40,465 bases of DNA from Acidimicrobiia bacterium (lineage in GTDB: Bacteria > Actinomycetota > Acidimicrobiia > Spongiisociales > SHLN01). The translations under genes were made by a program, and so were the position numbers. The DNA lies in contig JABDLU010000101.1 of assembly GCA_013002865.1 (NCBI GenBank), positions 1-40,465 on the forward strand, written 5' to 3'. How positions within the stretch are numbered: position 1 is the stretch's first letter; each line of letters starts with the position of its first letter. Positions 24,502 through 33,530 of this stretch are shown here, piece after piece. The notes under the pieces were generated by a model that saw nothing but the letters and a program-made list of their open reading frames with translations, had not been told where the DNA came from and did no database searches.

Positions 24502-25552
24502 CCAATTGGACCGCCGACTCCAGGAGCTCGTCCAGCGCATAGCCGCCGCGGCGCCCGAGGCCCCGCCCTTCCCCCGCCCTCAGCCCGCCCGGGCACCGTC
24601 CCCGCGCCGGTTGCCGGGATGGGCGCTGGCCGCCGCCGGTGCCGTTGCCGTGCTCGTGCTCATCGGGGTGCCGTTCGTGCTGTTCGGCGGCGGCGACAAC
24701 GACGAGGTGATCACCCCGACGACCGAGATCACTCCGGTCCCGACCACCCCGCCGACCACCGCACCGGTTCCGACAACCTCGAGCACGTCGCTCCCCCCGG
24801 CGGCCCTTCCCGACCGCCGCCCGGCCTACATGCTCCACGATTCGGGTGGCAACGCACGGCGGAGCGGACCGTTCCTGGCCCCGACGGTTCGCAACACGGC
24901 CACGCTGGAGGACACCATCGGTGAGCTGCTGAACGGCCTGACACCCAGCGAAGTCGACCTGGGGCTGTCGACGGCCATCCCGTCCGGCACCGAGCTGCTC
25001 GGGGTCGAGGTGGCAGATGGCGTTGCCACCGTCGACCTGACCGGAGCCTTCGAAGCCGGCGGCGGGACCTTCTCGATGCAGGCGCGGCTTGCCCAGCTCG
25101 TGTACACGGTGACGGGTTTCGACCCGGCCATCACCGGGGTTCGCCTCAGCCTCAACGGCGTGCCGGTCGAGGTGTTCTCCAACGAAGGCCTCGTGCTCGA
25201 CGACCCGATGACGCGCGACGGGTTTCAGGACCTGCTTCCCGGCATCCTCATCGAATCACCCGGCTATGAGATGTGGGCTCCCCCACCGGTGACCATTACC
25301 GGAATCGCCGCGGCGTTCGAGGGCGTATTCCAACTGGAGATCCTCGACGCCAACGGCACCGTCGTCGCCGATGTGCCGTTCGTGCAAACCAGCGATGGCA
25401 CCGGATGGAGCTCCTTTTCCGTGACCTTCGAGGAGAGCGACCTCCCGCCAATGCCGGCCACCCTGCAGATCCGGGTCTACGAGCTGTCTGCCGAAGATGG
25501 CAGCGTGATCAACGAGCGCATCCAACCTTTCGGCTATCGGAGCCAGCCCTGA
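24494..25552 (+). CDS. Membrane-anchored GerMN/Gmad2 protein, candidate anti-sigma partner
   Basis: The 352-residue protein starts at ATG 24494, inside the end of the sigma gene. A 40-50 residue cytoplasmic, proline-rich part precedes a membrane helix (ALAAAGAVAVLVLIGVPFVLFG). A threonine/proline-rich linker (about residues 70-105) leads to a GerMN domain (about 130-230; ATVDLTGAFEAGGGTF, ARLAQLVYTVTGF). A Gmad2 Ig-like domain (about 255-345; PVTITGIAAAFEGVFQLEI) ends the protein. GerMN/Gmad2 pairs occur in envelope and spore-germination proteins. Coupling to a sigma factor implies sensing of the envelope; no canonical zinc anti-sigma motif (HxxxCxxC) is seen. Confidence 0.85.
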   Translation: MTDQLDRRLQELVQRIAAAAPEAPPFPRPQPARAPSPRRLPGWALAAAGAVAVLVLIGVPFVLFGGGDNDEVITPTTEITPVPTTPPTTAPVPTTSSTSLPPAALPDRRPAYMLHDSGGNARRSGPFLAPTVRNTATLEDTIGELLNGLTPSEVDLGLSTAIPSGTELLGVEVADGVATVDLTGAFEAGGGTFSMQARLAQLVYTVTGFDPAITGVRLSLNGVPVEVFSNEGLVLDDPMTRDGFQDLLPGILIESPGYEMWAPPPVTITGIAAAFEGVFQLEILDANGTVVADVPFVQTSDGTGWSSFSVTFEESDLPPMPATLQIRVYELSAEDGSVINERIQPFGYRSQP

Positions 25553-25573
25553 TCCGCCCGGCGGCGCCGACCC

Positions 25574-25939
25574 TCAGTCGGCGGCGCGCAGGTCGACGAT
25601 CCGCTGGCGTACGGCTGGATCACCGGCCGCGCCGTACCGGACGGTGCAGGTAGCCGGCCGCGACCCGTGGCTGCGGAGGATGCCTTCGACACACGCAAAC
25701 AGCCGGTCGCCGTCGGGCCCGTACATGTAGATCACAGCCTCGCCGCCGCCGAACTCGTGGCCGTCGAGCTCACCAGCCCCCGCCGCCTCGATAGTGCCGA
25801 TCAGGCCGTCCTCGAGGGTGAAGAAACTCTCCCGCTCTTCGACTCCCCCGAACTCGTCGTCGGAAAGCTGATAACGGGCGATGACCGCATGCTCAGCCGC
25901 AGGCGGCTCCACATTTTGCTGCTTCTTTCGCTTGAACAC
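25574..25939 (-). CDS. Uncharacterised small acidic protein
   Basis: I chose the GTG at 25939 (121 residues, MFKRKKQQNVEPPA), because GGAGG stands 5 nt upstream; the frame stays open to 26002 without support. A basic start is followed by an acidic body. EDGLIGTIEAAGAGELDGHEFGGGEAVIYMYGPDGD is reminiscent of widespread unnamed small proteins, and ATCTVRYGAAGDP follows. No family could be named with confidence. It is divergent from the gene at 26021. Confidence 0.7.
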   Translation of the reverse strand: MFKRKKQQNVEPPAAEHAVIARYQLSDDEFGGVEERESFFTLEDGLIGTIEAAGAGELDGHEFGGGEAVIYMYGPDGDRLFACVEGILRSHGSRPATCTVRYGAAGDPAVRQRIVDLRAAD

Positions 25940-26008
25940 CAGGGCCTCCGCAAGCCCTCCCGAGACTACGCGCCGTTCCGTCGACTTCCTGGAAACGGGC
26001 ACGCTGCG

Positions 26009-26014
26009 TAGCCT
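26009..26014 (+). promoter_or_regulatory. Putative leaderless -10 box (TAGCCT)
   Basis: TAGCCT ends 6 nt before the ATG at 26021; no SD is present. Confidence 0.5.
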
Positions 26015-26020
26015 TCACGC

Positions 26021-26938
26021 ATGGAGTCGGAGCTGACGGCCCGAGGTGCGCTGCTGTCCGGGCTGATCGACTATGCCGGGTTGTTCCCACCTGAGTCACG
26101 AGACATGCGGGGGGCCGTCGCCGGTTATAGCGACGCCCGGGCGCTGCAGTCGTGGATGGTTCACCGGTTCATCGTGCCAGAAGGCCGACTGGAGGAACTC
26201 GCCGAACACCTCGAAGACGAGCCCGATCCATGGCCTCTCGCCGTCGTCTTTGGCGAGCCATACGGTGAGTGGAGCAAGTCGATCGCCGATGACGCCCGAT
26301 CACTCGAGGTCGTGAAGCTGGCGATGCGCGACTCGGCAAAGTTCGAGATCGCCGAGCTCAAGCTCCCGCCCAGCCTGGCGGGCGATCCCGCCGCGTCGGC
26401 CAAGGTAGCGAGCGTGCGCAGTTCGCTCGCCCCGCTATTCGACACGGTGCTGTTCGAGGTGTCGCTGGCCGACGAACGCACGCTCGGGCATCAGCTGCAG
26501 ATTGTGTTCGAGGCGGGGGCCGGAGCAAAGATCCGCTGCGGTGGCGCCGCCGTCGAGGACTTTCCGTCGCCGGCGACCGTTGCCGAATTCATCTCGACAT
26601 CCGCCGAACTGGAGATCCCGTTCAAGGCCACCGCCGGGCTGCACCATCCACTGCGACATTGGGACTGCGACCCGGGCGTGAAGCGCCACGGCTTCCTGAA
26701 CATCGTGGGTGCGTCTGTGTTGGCGGCCGTCACCGACATCGGGGTCGCCGAGTTGACCGAGGTCATCGCCGAGGAAGATCCCGATGCGTTCGAAGTGACC
26801 GACCTGGCGTTTCGCTGGCGGCATCGGGCGGCCACCGCCGGGGAAGTGGCGAAGGCCCGCGACGGGTTCATGCTCGGGTACGGATCGTGCAGCTTTACCG
26901 AGCCGGTCGCCGACCTGGTCGAGATGGGGATTCTGTAG
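26021..26938 (+). CDS. Uncharacterised conserved-looking protein
   Basis: The 305-residue soluble protein has no signal peptide or membrane helix. Blocks that look conserved are LIDYAGLFPPE, FVPEGR-like IVPEGRLEEL, KIRCGG, IPFKATAGLHHPLRHW and KRHGFLNIVGA, with YGSCSF near the end. The K, C, H and N residues in the middle blocks could form an active site, and the pattern resembles a TIM-barrel-like enzyme; this is a guess. I recall similar unnamed proteins in many bacteria but cannot name a family. A strong hairpin follows the stop. Confidence 0.8.
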   Translation: MESELTARGALLSGLIDYAGLFPPESRDMRGAVAGYSDARALQSWMVHRFIVPEGRLEELAEHLEDEPDPWPLAVVFGEPYGEWSKSIADDARSLEVVKLAMRDSAKFEIAELKLPPSLAGDPAASAKVASVRSSLAPLFDTVLFEVSLADERTLGHQLQIVFEAGAGAKIRCGGAAVEDFPSPATVAEFISTSAELEIPFKATAGLHHPLRHWDCDPGVKRHGFLNIVGASVLAAVTDIGVAELTEVIAEEDPDAFEVTDLAFRWRHRAATAGEVAKARDGFMLGYGSCSFTEPVADLVEMGIL

Positions 26939-26960
26939 CACCGGCCCGCGGGGGCCGGTG
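26939..26960 (+). terminator. GC-rich hairpin after 26021 gene
   Basis: Perfect 9-bp arms (CACCGGCCC / GGGCCGGTG) enclose a GCGG loop just past the TAG. No T-run follows; the heptamer array starts at once. Confidence 0.65.
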
Positions 26961-26988
26961 GTCAGTGGTCAGTGGTCAGTGGTCATAC
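26961..26988. repeat. Heptamer tandem array, unit GTCAGTG (4 copies)
   Basis: Units GTCAGTG three times, then GTCATAC. The array lies between the hairpin and the SD of the small gene at 26996, so its last unit overlaps the likely promoter. Confidence 0.9.
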
Positions 26989-26995
26989 TGGGAGC

Positions 26996-27196
26996 ATGGA
27001 TCGAGCACGACTGATCGAGGAGAAGCATCGGGTCCAGGGGGAGATCCGGGCGTTGCGGCCCCGGGTGGAGCGGGCCATGGGCGAGGCATCCAACGGTCGG
27101 CAGCGGCGCCGGGCCCAGCGCATGCAGCGAGAGCTGGAGCGTCTCATGAGCCGGGAGGGGGAGCTCCGCATGGCGATCGATCGGGCGCCACGCTGA
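26996..27196 (+). CDS. Small basic coiled-coil protein
   Basis: This 66-residue ORF starts at ATG 26996 with GGGAG close upstream. It is rich in R and E with a heptad-like pattern (LIEEKHRVQGEIRALRPRVERA, then RRAQRMQRELERLMSREGEL). That suggests a helical dimer. CATACT 6 nt before the start could be a -10 box. No family was recognised. A gap of 12 bp separates it from fumarylacetoacetase. Confidence 0.6.
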   Translation: MDRARLIEEKHRVQGEIRALRPRVERAMGEASNGRQRRRAQRMQRELERLMSREGELRMAIDRAPR

Positions 27197-27202
27197 TACG
27201 CT
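27197..27202 (+). promoter_or_regulatory. Putative leaderless -10 box (TACGCT)
   Basis: TACGCT ends 6 nt before the GTG at 27209; no SD is present. Confidence 0.45.
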
Positions 27203-27208
27203 CGGACC

Positions 27209-28489
27209 GTGGATTCAACAACCGACCCACGGCTGCGGAGCTGGGTGGACATGCCCGGCGAGACCCTATTCCCCATTCAGAATCTTCCCTTTGGGGTGTA
27301 CCGCCGGCCCGGTGACGTTCCCCGGGTCGGCGTCGCCATCGGGAACCATGTGGTCGACCTGGCGGTCCTGGCCGACGCCGACCTGCTGAGCGACGCCGGC
27401 GTGTGGCGCGGTGCCTACTTCGCCGACTCGCTCAACCCGCTGCTGTCGGAGGGCCGGACGGCAGTTGGCCGGGTGCGTGCCCGGCTGACTGAGCTGTTGG
27501 AGATCGGCAACCGGGAGATGCCCGATCGGCCCGGTCTGGTCGATCGGGCACTGGTCGATCGCACCGATGTCGAGTTGCTCGTCCCTATCCGGCCCGGCGA
27601 TTACGTGGACTTCTATTCATCGCTCCATCACGCCACCAACCTGGGGCGGCTGTTCCGCCCCGACGGTGACCCGCTGCTGCCCAACTGGCGGCACATCCCC
27701 ATCGGCTATCACGGGCGGTCCTCGTCGGTGGTGGTGAGCGGCACCGACATCACCCGCCCGTCCGGCCAGCTCAAGGCACCCGACGCCCCGCCCCGGTTTG
27801 GACCGACCGGGCGACTCGATATCGAGCTGGAAGTCGGGTTCGTCACCGGCGATGCCAACCCGCTCGGGGAACCCATCGACGTCGCCGATGCCGAGGACCA
27901 CATCATCGGCCTGCTGCTGGTCAACGATTGGAGCGCTCGCGACATTCAGGCCTGGGAGTACCAGCCGCTCGGTCCGTTCCTCGGCAAGTCGTTCGCTACG
28001 TCGGTGAGCCCATGGCTCGTGACCCTCGACGCCCTCGAGCCGTTCCGAGTGCCGGCTCCCGACCAGGACCCGCCACCCCTCAGCTACCTCGAGGAGAAGA
28101 ACCGACGAGGCATCGATCTGCACCTGGAGGTAGCCGTCGCCACCCCGGACATGCCCCGGCCGCACGTGATCAGCCGCACCAATTTCCGCGACATGTACTG
28201 GACCATGGCCCAGCAGTTCGCCCACATGACGTCGAACGGCACGCCGGTCCGGGCGGGCGATCTCTACGCCTCGGGCACGGTGTCGGGCCCGGAGCCGGGC
28301 AGCTTCGGCTCGTTGATCGAACTGACCCGCAACGGCGCCGATCCGCTCACGCTGCCGAGCGGTGAAACCCGGTCGTTTCTCGACGACGGTGACACCGTCA
28401 TCTTGCGCGGGGTCTGTGAGCGGGAGGGCCACCCGCGGATCGGCCTCGGCGAGGTGCGGGGCACGATCACCCCGGGCGACCCTCGATAA
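27209..28489 (+). CDS. fahA: Fumarylacetoacetase
   Basis: The 426-residue length matches the bacterial and animal enzyme. The N-terminal FAH domain contains FPIQNLPFGVYRRP. The catalytic domain has YVDFYSSLHHATNLG, HIPIGYHGRSSSVVVSG, the metal-binding DIELEVGFVTG, LLVNDWSARDIQAWEYQPLGPFLGKSF and SGTVSGPEPGSFGSL. It hydrolyses fumarylacetoacetate to fumarate and acetoacetate, the last step of tyrosine (homogentisate) breakdown. The other pathway genes are not in the window. The GTG start has a -10 box 6 nt upstream. Confidence 0.96.
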   Translation: MDSTTDPRLRSWVDMPGETLFPIQNLPFGVYRRPGDVPRVGVAIGNHVVDLAVLADADLLSDAGVWRGAYFADSLNPLLSEGRTAVGRVRARLTELLEIGNREMPDRPGLVDRALVDRTDVELLVPIRPGDYVDFYSSLHHATNLGRLFRPDGDPLLPNWRHIPIGYHGRSSSVVVSGTDITRPSGQLKAPDAPPRFGPTGRLDIELEVGFVTGDANPLGEPIDVADAEDHIIGLLLVNDWSARDIQAWEYQPLGPFLGKSFATSVSPWLVTLDALEPFRVPAPDQDPPPLSYLEEKNRRGIDLHLEVAVATPDMPRPHVISRTNFRDMYWTMAQQFAHMTSNGTPVRAGDLYASGTVSGPEPGSFGSLIELTRNGADPLTLPSGETRSFLDDGDTVILRGVCEREGHPRIGLGEVRGTITPGDPR

Positions 28490-28492
28490 CGC

Positions 28493-29584
28493 TCAGCCGC
28501 CGGCGAGGAGGTTGTCGACGGCCGCGAGCAACCGGGTGTTCTCGGCGTTGGTGCCGATCGAGATCCGCACCCCGCCCCCGGCCACGCGCACGATGACACC
28601 TTGCGATTGCAGGTGCCCGTACCAGGCATCGGCGTCCACCGGCGGGGGCAGATAGACAAAGTTGGCCTGGCTGTCGGCCACGGGCAAGCCCCGGGCGGCC
28701 AGCTCCCGGGACACGAACTCGAGCTCGGTGCGGTTCTCGTCGGTCCGTTGCCGGACGAGATCCTGGTGCTTGATCGCTTCCATGGCGGCGACCTGGGCGA
28801 GGTTGCCCACCGAGAATGGCAGCTGGATCGATCGGAGCTGTTCGAGCGTCGACGCATCCCCGACGAAATAGCCGGTGCGGAGCCCGGCCAGCCCATAGGC
28901 CTTGGAGAACGTCCGGGCCACGACGACATTCGACCGTTCCAGGGCATGGCCCAGGGCCGTGCCGTAATCGGCCGCCGAGGCGAATTCGAAATAGGCCTCA
29001 TCCACGACCACCAGGACCCGTTCTGGAACCGAGGCGATGAACCGGTCGAGGTCCGCACTGGGCACATGCGTGCCGGTTGGATTGTTGGGGTTACACACAT
29101 ACGCCACCGTCGTGTCATCCCGAATGGCGTCAGCCATGGCGGCGAGATCGTGCCGGTGCGCTCCGTCGAGCGGTACCGGAATGGGCTCGGCCAGCGCGAT
29201 CTGACTCGCAATGCGATACAGGCCGAACGACGGTTCGGCGAACACTGCACTGGTGCCGGGCCCACCCGCCGCCAGCGCCGTCACATACATCAGCTCGTTG
29301 CTGCCGCCTCCCAGCCACAGTTGATCGGGGGACACCCCCAGGAAGGAGGCGAGCGCCGCTCGCAGATCCCGCCGGGCATTGTCGGGGTAGCGGTTGACAC
29401 CGGCGGCCGCTCCCCGGACCGCCTCGACCACCGCTGGAAACGGCTCATAGGGACATTCGTTCGAGGCCAGCTTGACGATCGAATCGAGACCGAACTCGCG
29501 GCGGACCTCTTCGGGCGTGCGGCCCGGCCGGTAGACCGGTATGTGACCCAAATCTCGGCGAAACGTCGGCACAAGCACCTCCAT
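28493..29584 (-). CDS. hisC: Histidinol-phosphate aminotransferase (HisC-type)
   Basis: I chose ATG 29584 (363 residues, MEVLVPTFRRDLGHIPVYRPGR); in-frame ATGs at 29593 and 29614 are possible. Class I/II aminotransferase motifs are VKLASNECPYEPFP, NRYPDNARRDLRAAL, VCNPNNPTGTHV, DEAYFEFA and the PLP lysine in RTFSKAYGLAGLRTGYF. The wording fits HisC, which makes histidinol phosphate. A broad-specificity aromatic or phenylalanine aminotransferase is hard to exclude, and no other his gene is here. It is convergent with fahA (3 bp). Confidence 0.88.
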   Translation of the reverse strand: MEVLVPTFRRDLGHIPVYRPGRTPEEVRREFGLDSIVKLASNECPYEPFPAVVEAVRGAAAGVNRYPDNARRDLRAALASFLGVSPDQLWLGGGSNELMYVTALAAGGPGTSAVFAEPSFGLYRIASQIALAEPIPVPLDGAHRHDLAAMADAIRDDTTVAYVCNPNNPTGTHVPSADLDRFIASVPERVLVVVDEAYFEFASAADYGTALGHALERSNVVVARTFSKAYGLAGLRTGYFVGDASTLEQLRSIQLPFSVGNLAQVAAMEAIKHQDLVRQRTDENRTELEFVSRELAARGLPVADSQANFVYLPPPVDADAWYGHLQSQGVIVRVAGGGVRISIGTNAENTRLLAAVDNLLAGG

Positions 29585-29680
29585 GGCCAGCATACGCCGG
29601 GGGGATTGCCTCACCAGGGGTCAATCCGAGGCGGAAAAGGCCGATACAACAGCAACGCAACTCGCCCAGGGGGCCCATAC

Positions 29681-31345
29681 GTGGCGATCCCACAATCTGA
29701 GCCGGACCGCGAGGCCAGGCTGGTGGAGGCCAACCTGGCGCTGCGCCGCGAGCTAGAGAGCCTTCGATCGAGCGCGGACGAACAGCGCGATCGTCTCGAG
29801 TCCCGTCTCATCGAAGCAGTCGACGAGCGCGATCACGCCCGCGCCGCTCTGGACAAGAAGGCAGAAGCTCTCGCCCACATGAGCCATGAGCTCCGCACCC
29901 CGATGAACGGCATCCTCGGCATGACCCGCCTGGCCCTCCAGACGGAACTATCCCAGAAGCAACGGGAGTACCTGGAGGTTGTGAACAGCTCGGCAGATGC
30001 GTTGCTGACGCTCATCAACGACATCCTCGACCTCTCCAAGCTCGATGCCGGTCGCCTCACCCTGGAGACCATCCCCTTCGACCTGCGTGATACGGTCGAC
30101 AACTCCATCAAGAGCATCTCCACGCTCATTGCCGACAAGGGCCTGCTTCTCGATCTGGAAATCGACCAGGCGGTGCCGGCCATCGTGGTCGGCGACCCGG
30201 GCCGCCTCCGGCAGGTCCTGCTCAACCTGGTGTCAAACGCGGTGAAGTTCACCGAGACCGGGACGGTTCGGCTGCACATCCACCCCGAGAGCGACCAGGC
30301 CGAGGGAGTGCATCTTCACTTCGCCGTGATCGACGAAGGGATCGGCATCCGGGCCGACCGGCTCAGCAAGATCTTCGAGCCCTACCTGCAAGCGAGCGAC
30401 AGCACGACCCGCGAATTCGGCGGCACCGGACTGGGGCTGGCGATTTGCAGGGATCTCGTCGAGCTGATGGGCGGCCGGATCTGGGCTGAGAGTGAAGAAG
30501 GCAAGGGCTCGGCGTTTCACTTCACCGCCCGGTTTGAGTCGGCGACCGCCGCCGACGATGACGCACTGGCCGCCATCGACGAGCTCGCCCATCTCAGCGT
30601 CTACGTCCTGGCCGAAGAATCCCCGGCCTATGCCCTCGCCCAGCAGCTCGATCCGGCCGGCATCCGACCATCGCTGTTTTCGCAGCCGTCCAGCCTGTAC
30701 CGGGCGGTCGTCGAACACCGCCCCGACATCGTCATCGTCGACCTTGATGCAACCGACCTCAGTGTGGTATCCGACCTCGACGAGCAGACTCACACGATCG
30801 TGGTCACGTCCTCCGGACAGCGGGGCGACGCGGCCCGATGCCGCGAGCTCGGTGTCGCGGCCTACCTGACCCGGCCGCTCGGCCCTCTCGACCTCCGGGA
30901 TGCCGTCCGGGCCGTGATCCATCGCAGCGATGACACCCTCATCACCCGACACTGGCTGCGAGAGCACCGACCCCGGCTGCGGGTGCTGGCAGCCGACGAC
31001 AGCGCCTCAAACCGGCTCATCATCACGCAGATGCTCGAGCTGCAGGACCACGACGTCGTGACCGTGTCGGACGGGGCCGAGGCCGTTGACGTGTTCGAAC
31101 CCGGCGAGTTTGACCTCATCCTGATGGACATGGAGATGCCCACTCTGGACGGAGCCGGGGCGGCTCGCGCCCTGCGCAGGGACGGTGTGACCGTCCCGAT
31201 CATCGCCCTGACCGGCCACTCCTCGCCCGAACAGATCCGCAAATGCCTCGACGCCGGCATGAACGGCCACCTGACCAAGCCGTTTGAGTTCAACGAGCTG
31301 ATGGACACCATCGAGTCCGCCGTCAAGGCGGAGGTCACAGCCTAG
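29681..31345 (+). CDS. Soluble hybrid histidine kinase with degenerate and intact receiver domains
   Basis: I chose GTG 29681 (554 residues), with AGGGGG upstream; a longer frame from 28601 is shadow of hisC. An N-terminal coiled coil (about residues 8-60) precedes HisKA with H69 ([13 protein letters not shown]). The HATPase motifs are [17 protein letters not shown] and [10 protein letters not shown] first receiver-like domain (about 305-425) lacks the acidic pair and has arginine for the usual lysine (TRPLG). The last receiver (about 435-550) is intact: [19 protein letters not shown] and LTKPFE. No sensor or membrane segment is seen. It probably acts through the coiled coil or partners. Confidence 0.92.
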   Translation: MAIPQSEPDREARLVEANLALRRELESLRSSADEQRDRLESRLIEAVDERDHARAALDKKAEALAHMSHELRTPMNGILGMTRLALQTELSQKQREYLEVVNSSADALLTLINDILDLSKLDAGRLTLETIPFDLRDTVDNSIKSISTLIADKGLLLDLEIDQAVPAIVVGDPGRLRQVLLNLVSNAVKFTETGTVRLHIHPESDQAEGVHLHFAVIDEGIGIRADRLSKIFEPYLQASDSTTREFGGTGLGLAICRDLVELMGGRIWAESEEGKGSAFHFTARFESATAADDDALAAIDELAHLSVYVLAEESPAYALAQQLDPAGIRPSLFSQPSSLYRAVVEHRPDIVIVDLDATDLSVVSDLDEQTHTIVVTSSGQRGDAARCRELGVAAYLTRPLGPLDLRDAVRAVIHRSDDTLITRHWLREHRPRLRVLAADDSASNRLIITQMLELQDHDVVTVSDGAEAVDVFEPGEFDLILMDMEMPTLDGAGAARALRRDGVTVPIIALTGHSSPEQIRKCLDAGMNGHLTKPFEFNELMDTIESAVKAEVTA

Positions 31346-32661
31346 CTCTCGAGGGTGGGGCCATCCCCAACGGGCGGGGCCTCGGTGCGCTGGCCGTACA
31401 CGTAGATCGGCATGCCGTGCTCCAGCTGGGGCTTGAGCCAGTCCTGATCGACGATCTGGGTCCGGATGCACCCGTGGGAGGCCGGGTAGACCGGCACGCT
31501 GTTGGATCCGTGGATGGCGTAGCCGCCGCGGAAGAAATAGGGTTCGTATAGGCCGCCCAGGTAACTGCGATACCAGCCGCTTTCGGAACGGTAGAAGGCG
31601 AACTCCCCTTCCGGCGTACGGGCCGTAGCCGTGTTTCCGTTCCAGCTGGTATAGGTCTCGCCGTTGGCCGACGACACGGGGATCACACCAGCGAGCTCGT
31701 GATCCACGATCAGAAACAGTATCTGGCGACCGAGGTCCACCTCCACCCTGGTTGGCGTTTCGGCCCGATAGGGGATCGCCACCGTCTGGTCGAGCAGCGC
31801 CCACTGGTCGGCACCGAACACCCCGTCGCGCTCAATGCCGTGATACTTCTCGAAGGCGACGACTGCCCCTCGCAGCCGGCTGTCGTATTCCTCCCCCGAT
31901 CCCGGTCGGAACCCGACTGCGGTCAGTGCGGTGCGAAGCTCGACCACCCAGGCGCCGCGATCACCGGTGGTGAGCGCCGGGCGGTTGTCCACGCAGTCGA
32001 GGCACGGGATCCCGAACTGGCCGGCGACCGGCACCAGGCGGCGCAGCGCATTCTCGAAGGCATAGTCGGAGGAAACCTGGACCGACGATCCGTCGTAAAA
32101 CCAGTCGCCGTCCGCTGGGGCGTAGTTCGGCGTGGCGTCGTTCACGAGAATGAGCCCTGACCCGTCCCGGTAGCCGGCCGGTTCGTCACTGCCGTCGTTG
32201 TCGAAGTCGCCCACCACGGGGATGCCCGCCACGGGGTAGGAGCGCCAGGTCGGATGGACCCCGAGCCGGTCGGCGGCATACACGGTGGCTTCGCTCGGCC
32301 GGTAGACAGCGACCGTGTCACAACCGTCCCCGTTCCAGTCGCCGACGAGCGGCTGGTCGCCGGCTACGCCGAAGTGGAATGCGACGTCGGGCTCACCCCC
32401 GCTGCTGGCGTTGCGCAGATAGAAGTAGCCGTCAGGCCGGAAGCGCCCGGGCGTGTCGATCCCGTTGCAGTCCCAGTCACCGGAAATCGGAGTGTCGCCG
32501 GGAGCGCCGTAGGTGAAACTGGCGAGTGACCCCGAGCCGTCGGGCACATACCATCGGCCGTCGTTCGGATCGACGAAGGCAACGCTGGTGGCGGCGAGCG
32601 ACGGCGCCGGGATCGCCGTCAGGGCGATCCCCATGATGAGGGGAAGTATGAGTCGCCGCAT
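31342..32661 (-). CDS. Secreted L,D-transpeptidase with peptidoglycan-binding domain and FG-GAP-like repeats
   Basis: I chose ATG 32661 (439 residues), which opens a signal peptide (MRRLILPLIMGIALTAIPAPSLA). Three FG-GAP-like units follow (about residues 60-160): GDWDCNGIDTPGRFRPDG, GDWNGDGCDTVAVYRPSE and GDFDNDGSDEPAGYRDGS, with calcium-site-like aspartates. A PG-binding domain (about 228-290; GDRGAWVVELRTAL) leads to YkuD, with HGSNSVPVYPASHGCIR and catalytic C398. It should cross-link peptidoglycan or attach proteins outside the membrane. Its stop overlaps the kinase stop on the other strand. Confidence 0.92.
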   Translation of the reverse strand: MRRLILPLIMGIALTAIPAPSLAATSVAFVDPNDGRWYVPDGSGSLASFTYGAPGDTPISGDWDCNGIDTPGRFRPDGYFYLRNASSGGEPDVAFHFGVAGDQPLVGDWNGDGCDTVAVYRPSEATVYAADRLGVHPTWRSYPVAGIPVVGDFDNDGSDEPAGYRDGSGLILVNDATPNYAPADGDWFYDGSSVQVSSDYAFENALRRLVPVAGQFGIPCLDCVDNRPALTTGDRGAWVVELRTALTAVGFRPGSGEEYDSRLRGAVVAFEKYHGIERDGVFGADQWALLDQTVAIPYRAETPTRVEVDLGRQILFLIVDHELAGVIPVSSANGETYTSWNGNTATARTPEGEFAFYRSESGWYRSYLGGLYEPYFFRGGYAIHGSNSVPVYPASHGCIRTQIVDQDWLKPQLEHGMPIYVYGQRTEAPPVGDGPTLES

Positions 32662-32784
32662 GGTCTTTCTAACGACAGTGTGCACTACTAGGGCTATACC
32701 CATCCCACCACGACACAAACGGACTAGTACTCGATTTCGCTGGTTGGTTTTCGCGTTCCGGTGTCTCGTGTCTCAGCCGACCGC

Positions 32785-32790
32785 TAAGTT
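32785..32790 (+). promoter_or_regulatory. Putative leaderless -10 box (TAAGTT)
   Basis: TAAGTT ends 7 nt before the ATG at 32798; no SD is present. Confidence 0.5.
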
Positions 32791-32797
32791 CGACCTC

Positions 32798-33487
32798 ATG
32801 GCACAACGCACATACTTCACCAGCGCAACGTTCACATTCCTCCGAGACCTCGAGGGCAACAACAAGCGGGAATGGTTCAAGGCAAACAAGGACCGCTACG
32901 ACGCCACCATCAAAGAGCCGGCGCTCGACTTCATCGAGGACTTCGCCAAACCACTCTCCCGAATCAGCCCGCACTTCGTGGCCGACCCGTCGCTGCAGGG
33001 CGGATCGCTCTTCCGCATCTATCGAGACACGCGGTTCTCCAAGGACAAGACGCCATACAAGACCAACACCGGCCTGCACTTCCGTCACTTCATGGCCAAA
33101 GACGCCCACGCCCCCGGCTTTTATTTGCACATTCAGCCCGGCGAGAACTTCATGGGAGTCGGGTTGTGGCGTCCCGAGACGAAGGTCGCCTACCAAATAC
33201 GCGAGCACATCGCCGAGCACCCGGCGGAATGGAAGAAGGCGTCCCGCGGCAAGCGCTTCGCCGATGTCTTCTCGTTGGAGGGCGACTCACTCACCCGGCC
33301 GCCGAAAGGGTTCGACGCCGACCACCCCCTGATCGAAGACTTGAAGCGCAAGGATTTCATCGCCTCCACCCGCCTCACCCAAAAGGACGTGACCAGCTCG
33401 GGGTTCATGAAGACCTTCGAGAGCAACTGCAAGCGAGCGGCCCCGTTCATGAAGTTCCTGTGCGACGCCCTCGGAGTGCCGTTCTAG
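32798..33487 (+). CDS. DUF2461 domain-containing protein
   Basis: I chose ATG 32798 (229 residues, MAQRTYFTSATFTFLRDLEG), the usual family length; the frame open upstream to 32513 is shadow of the transpeptidase. Signature blocks are FLRDLEGNNKREWFKANKDRY, GGSLFRIYRDTRFSKDKTPYKTN, HAPGFYLHIQPGENFMGVGLW and KGFDADHPLIEDLKRKDF. The function of DUF2461 is not known. It is soluble, and a likely leaderless promoter precedes it. Confidence 0.93.
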   Translation: MAQRTYFTSATFTFLRDLEGNNKREWFKANKDRYDATIKEPALDFIEDFAKPLSRISPHFVADPSLQGGSLFRIYRDTRFSKDKTPYKTNTGLHFRHFMAKDAHAPGFYLHIQPGENFMGVGLWRPETKVAYQIREHIAEHPAEWKKASRGKRFADVFSLEGDSLTRPPKGFDADHPLIEDLKRKDFIASTRLTQKDVTSSGFMKTFESNCKRAAPFMKFLCDALGVPF

Positions 33488-33530
33488 CGGCTGCGCCGGG
33501 TCTCCACTCGCCGGACCGCGGGGCGATCGG

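Noticed and set aside
28601-29680. 1-kb upstream extension of the hybrid kinase frame
   Set aside because: It is antisense to hisC; the kinase starts at GTG 29681 with a good SD.
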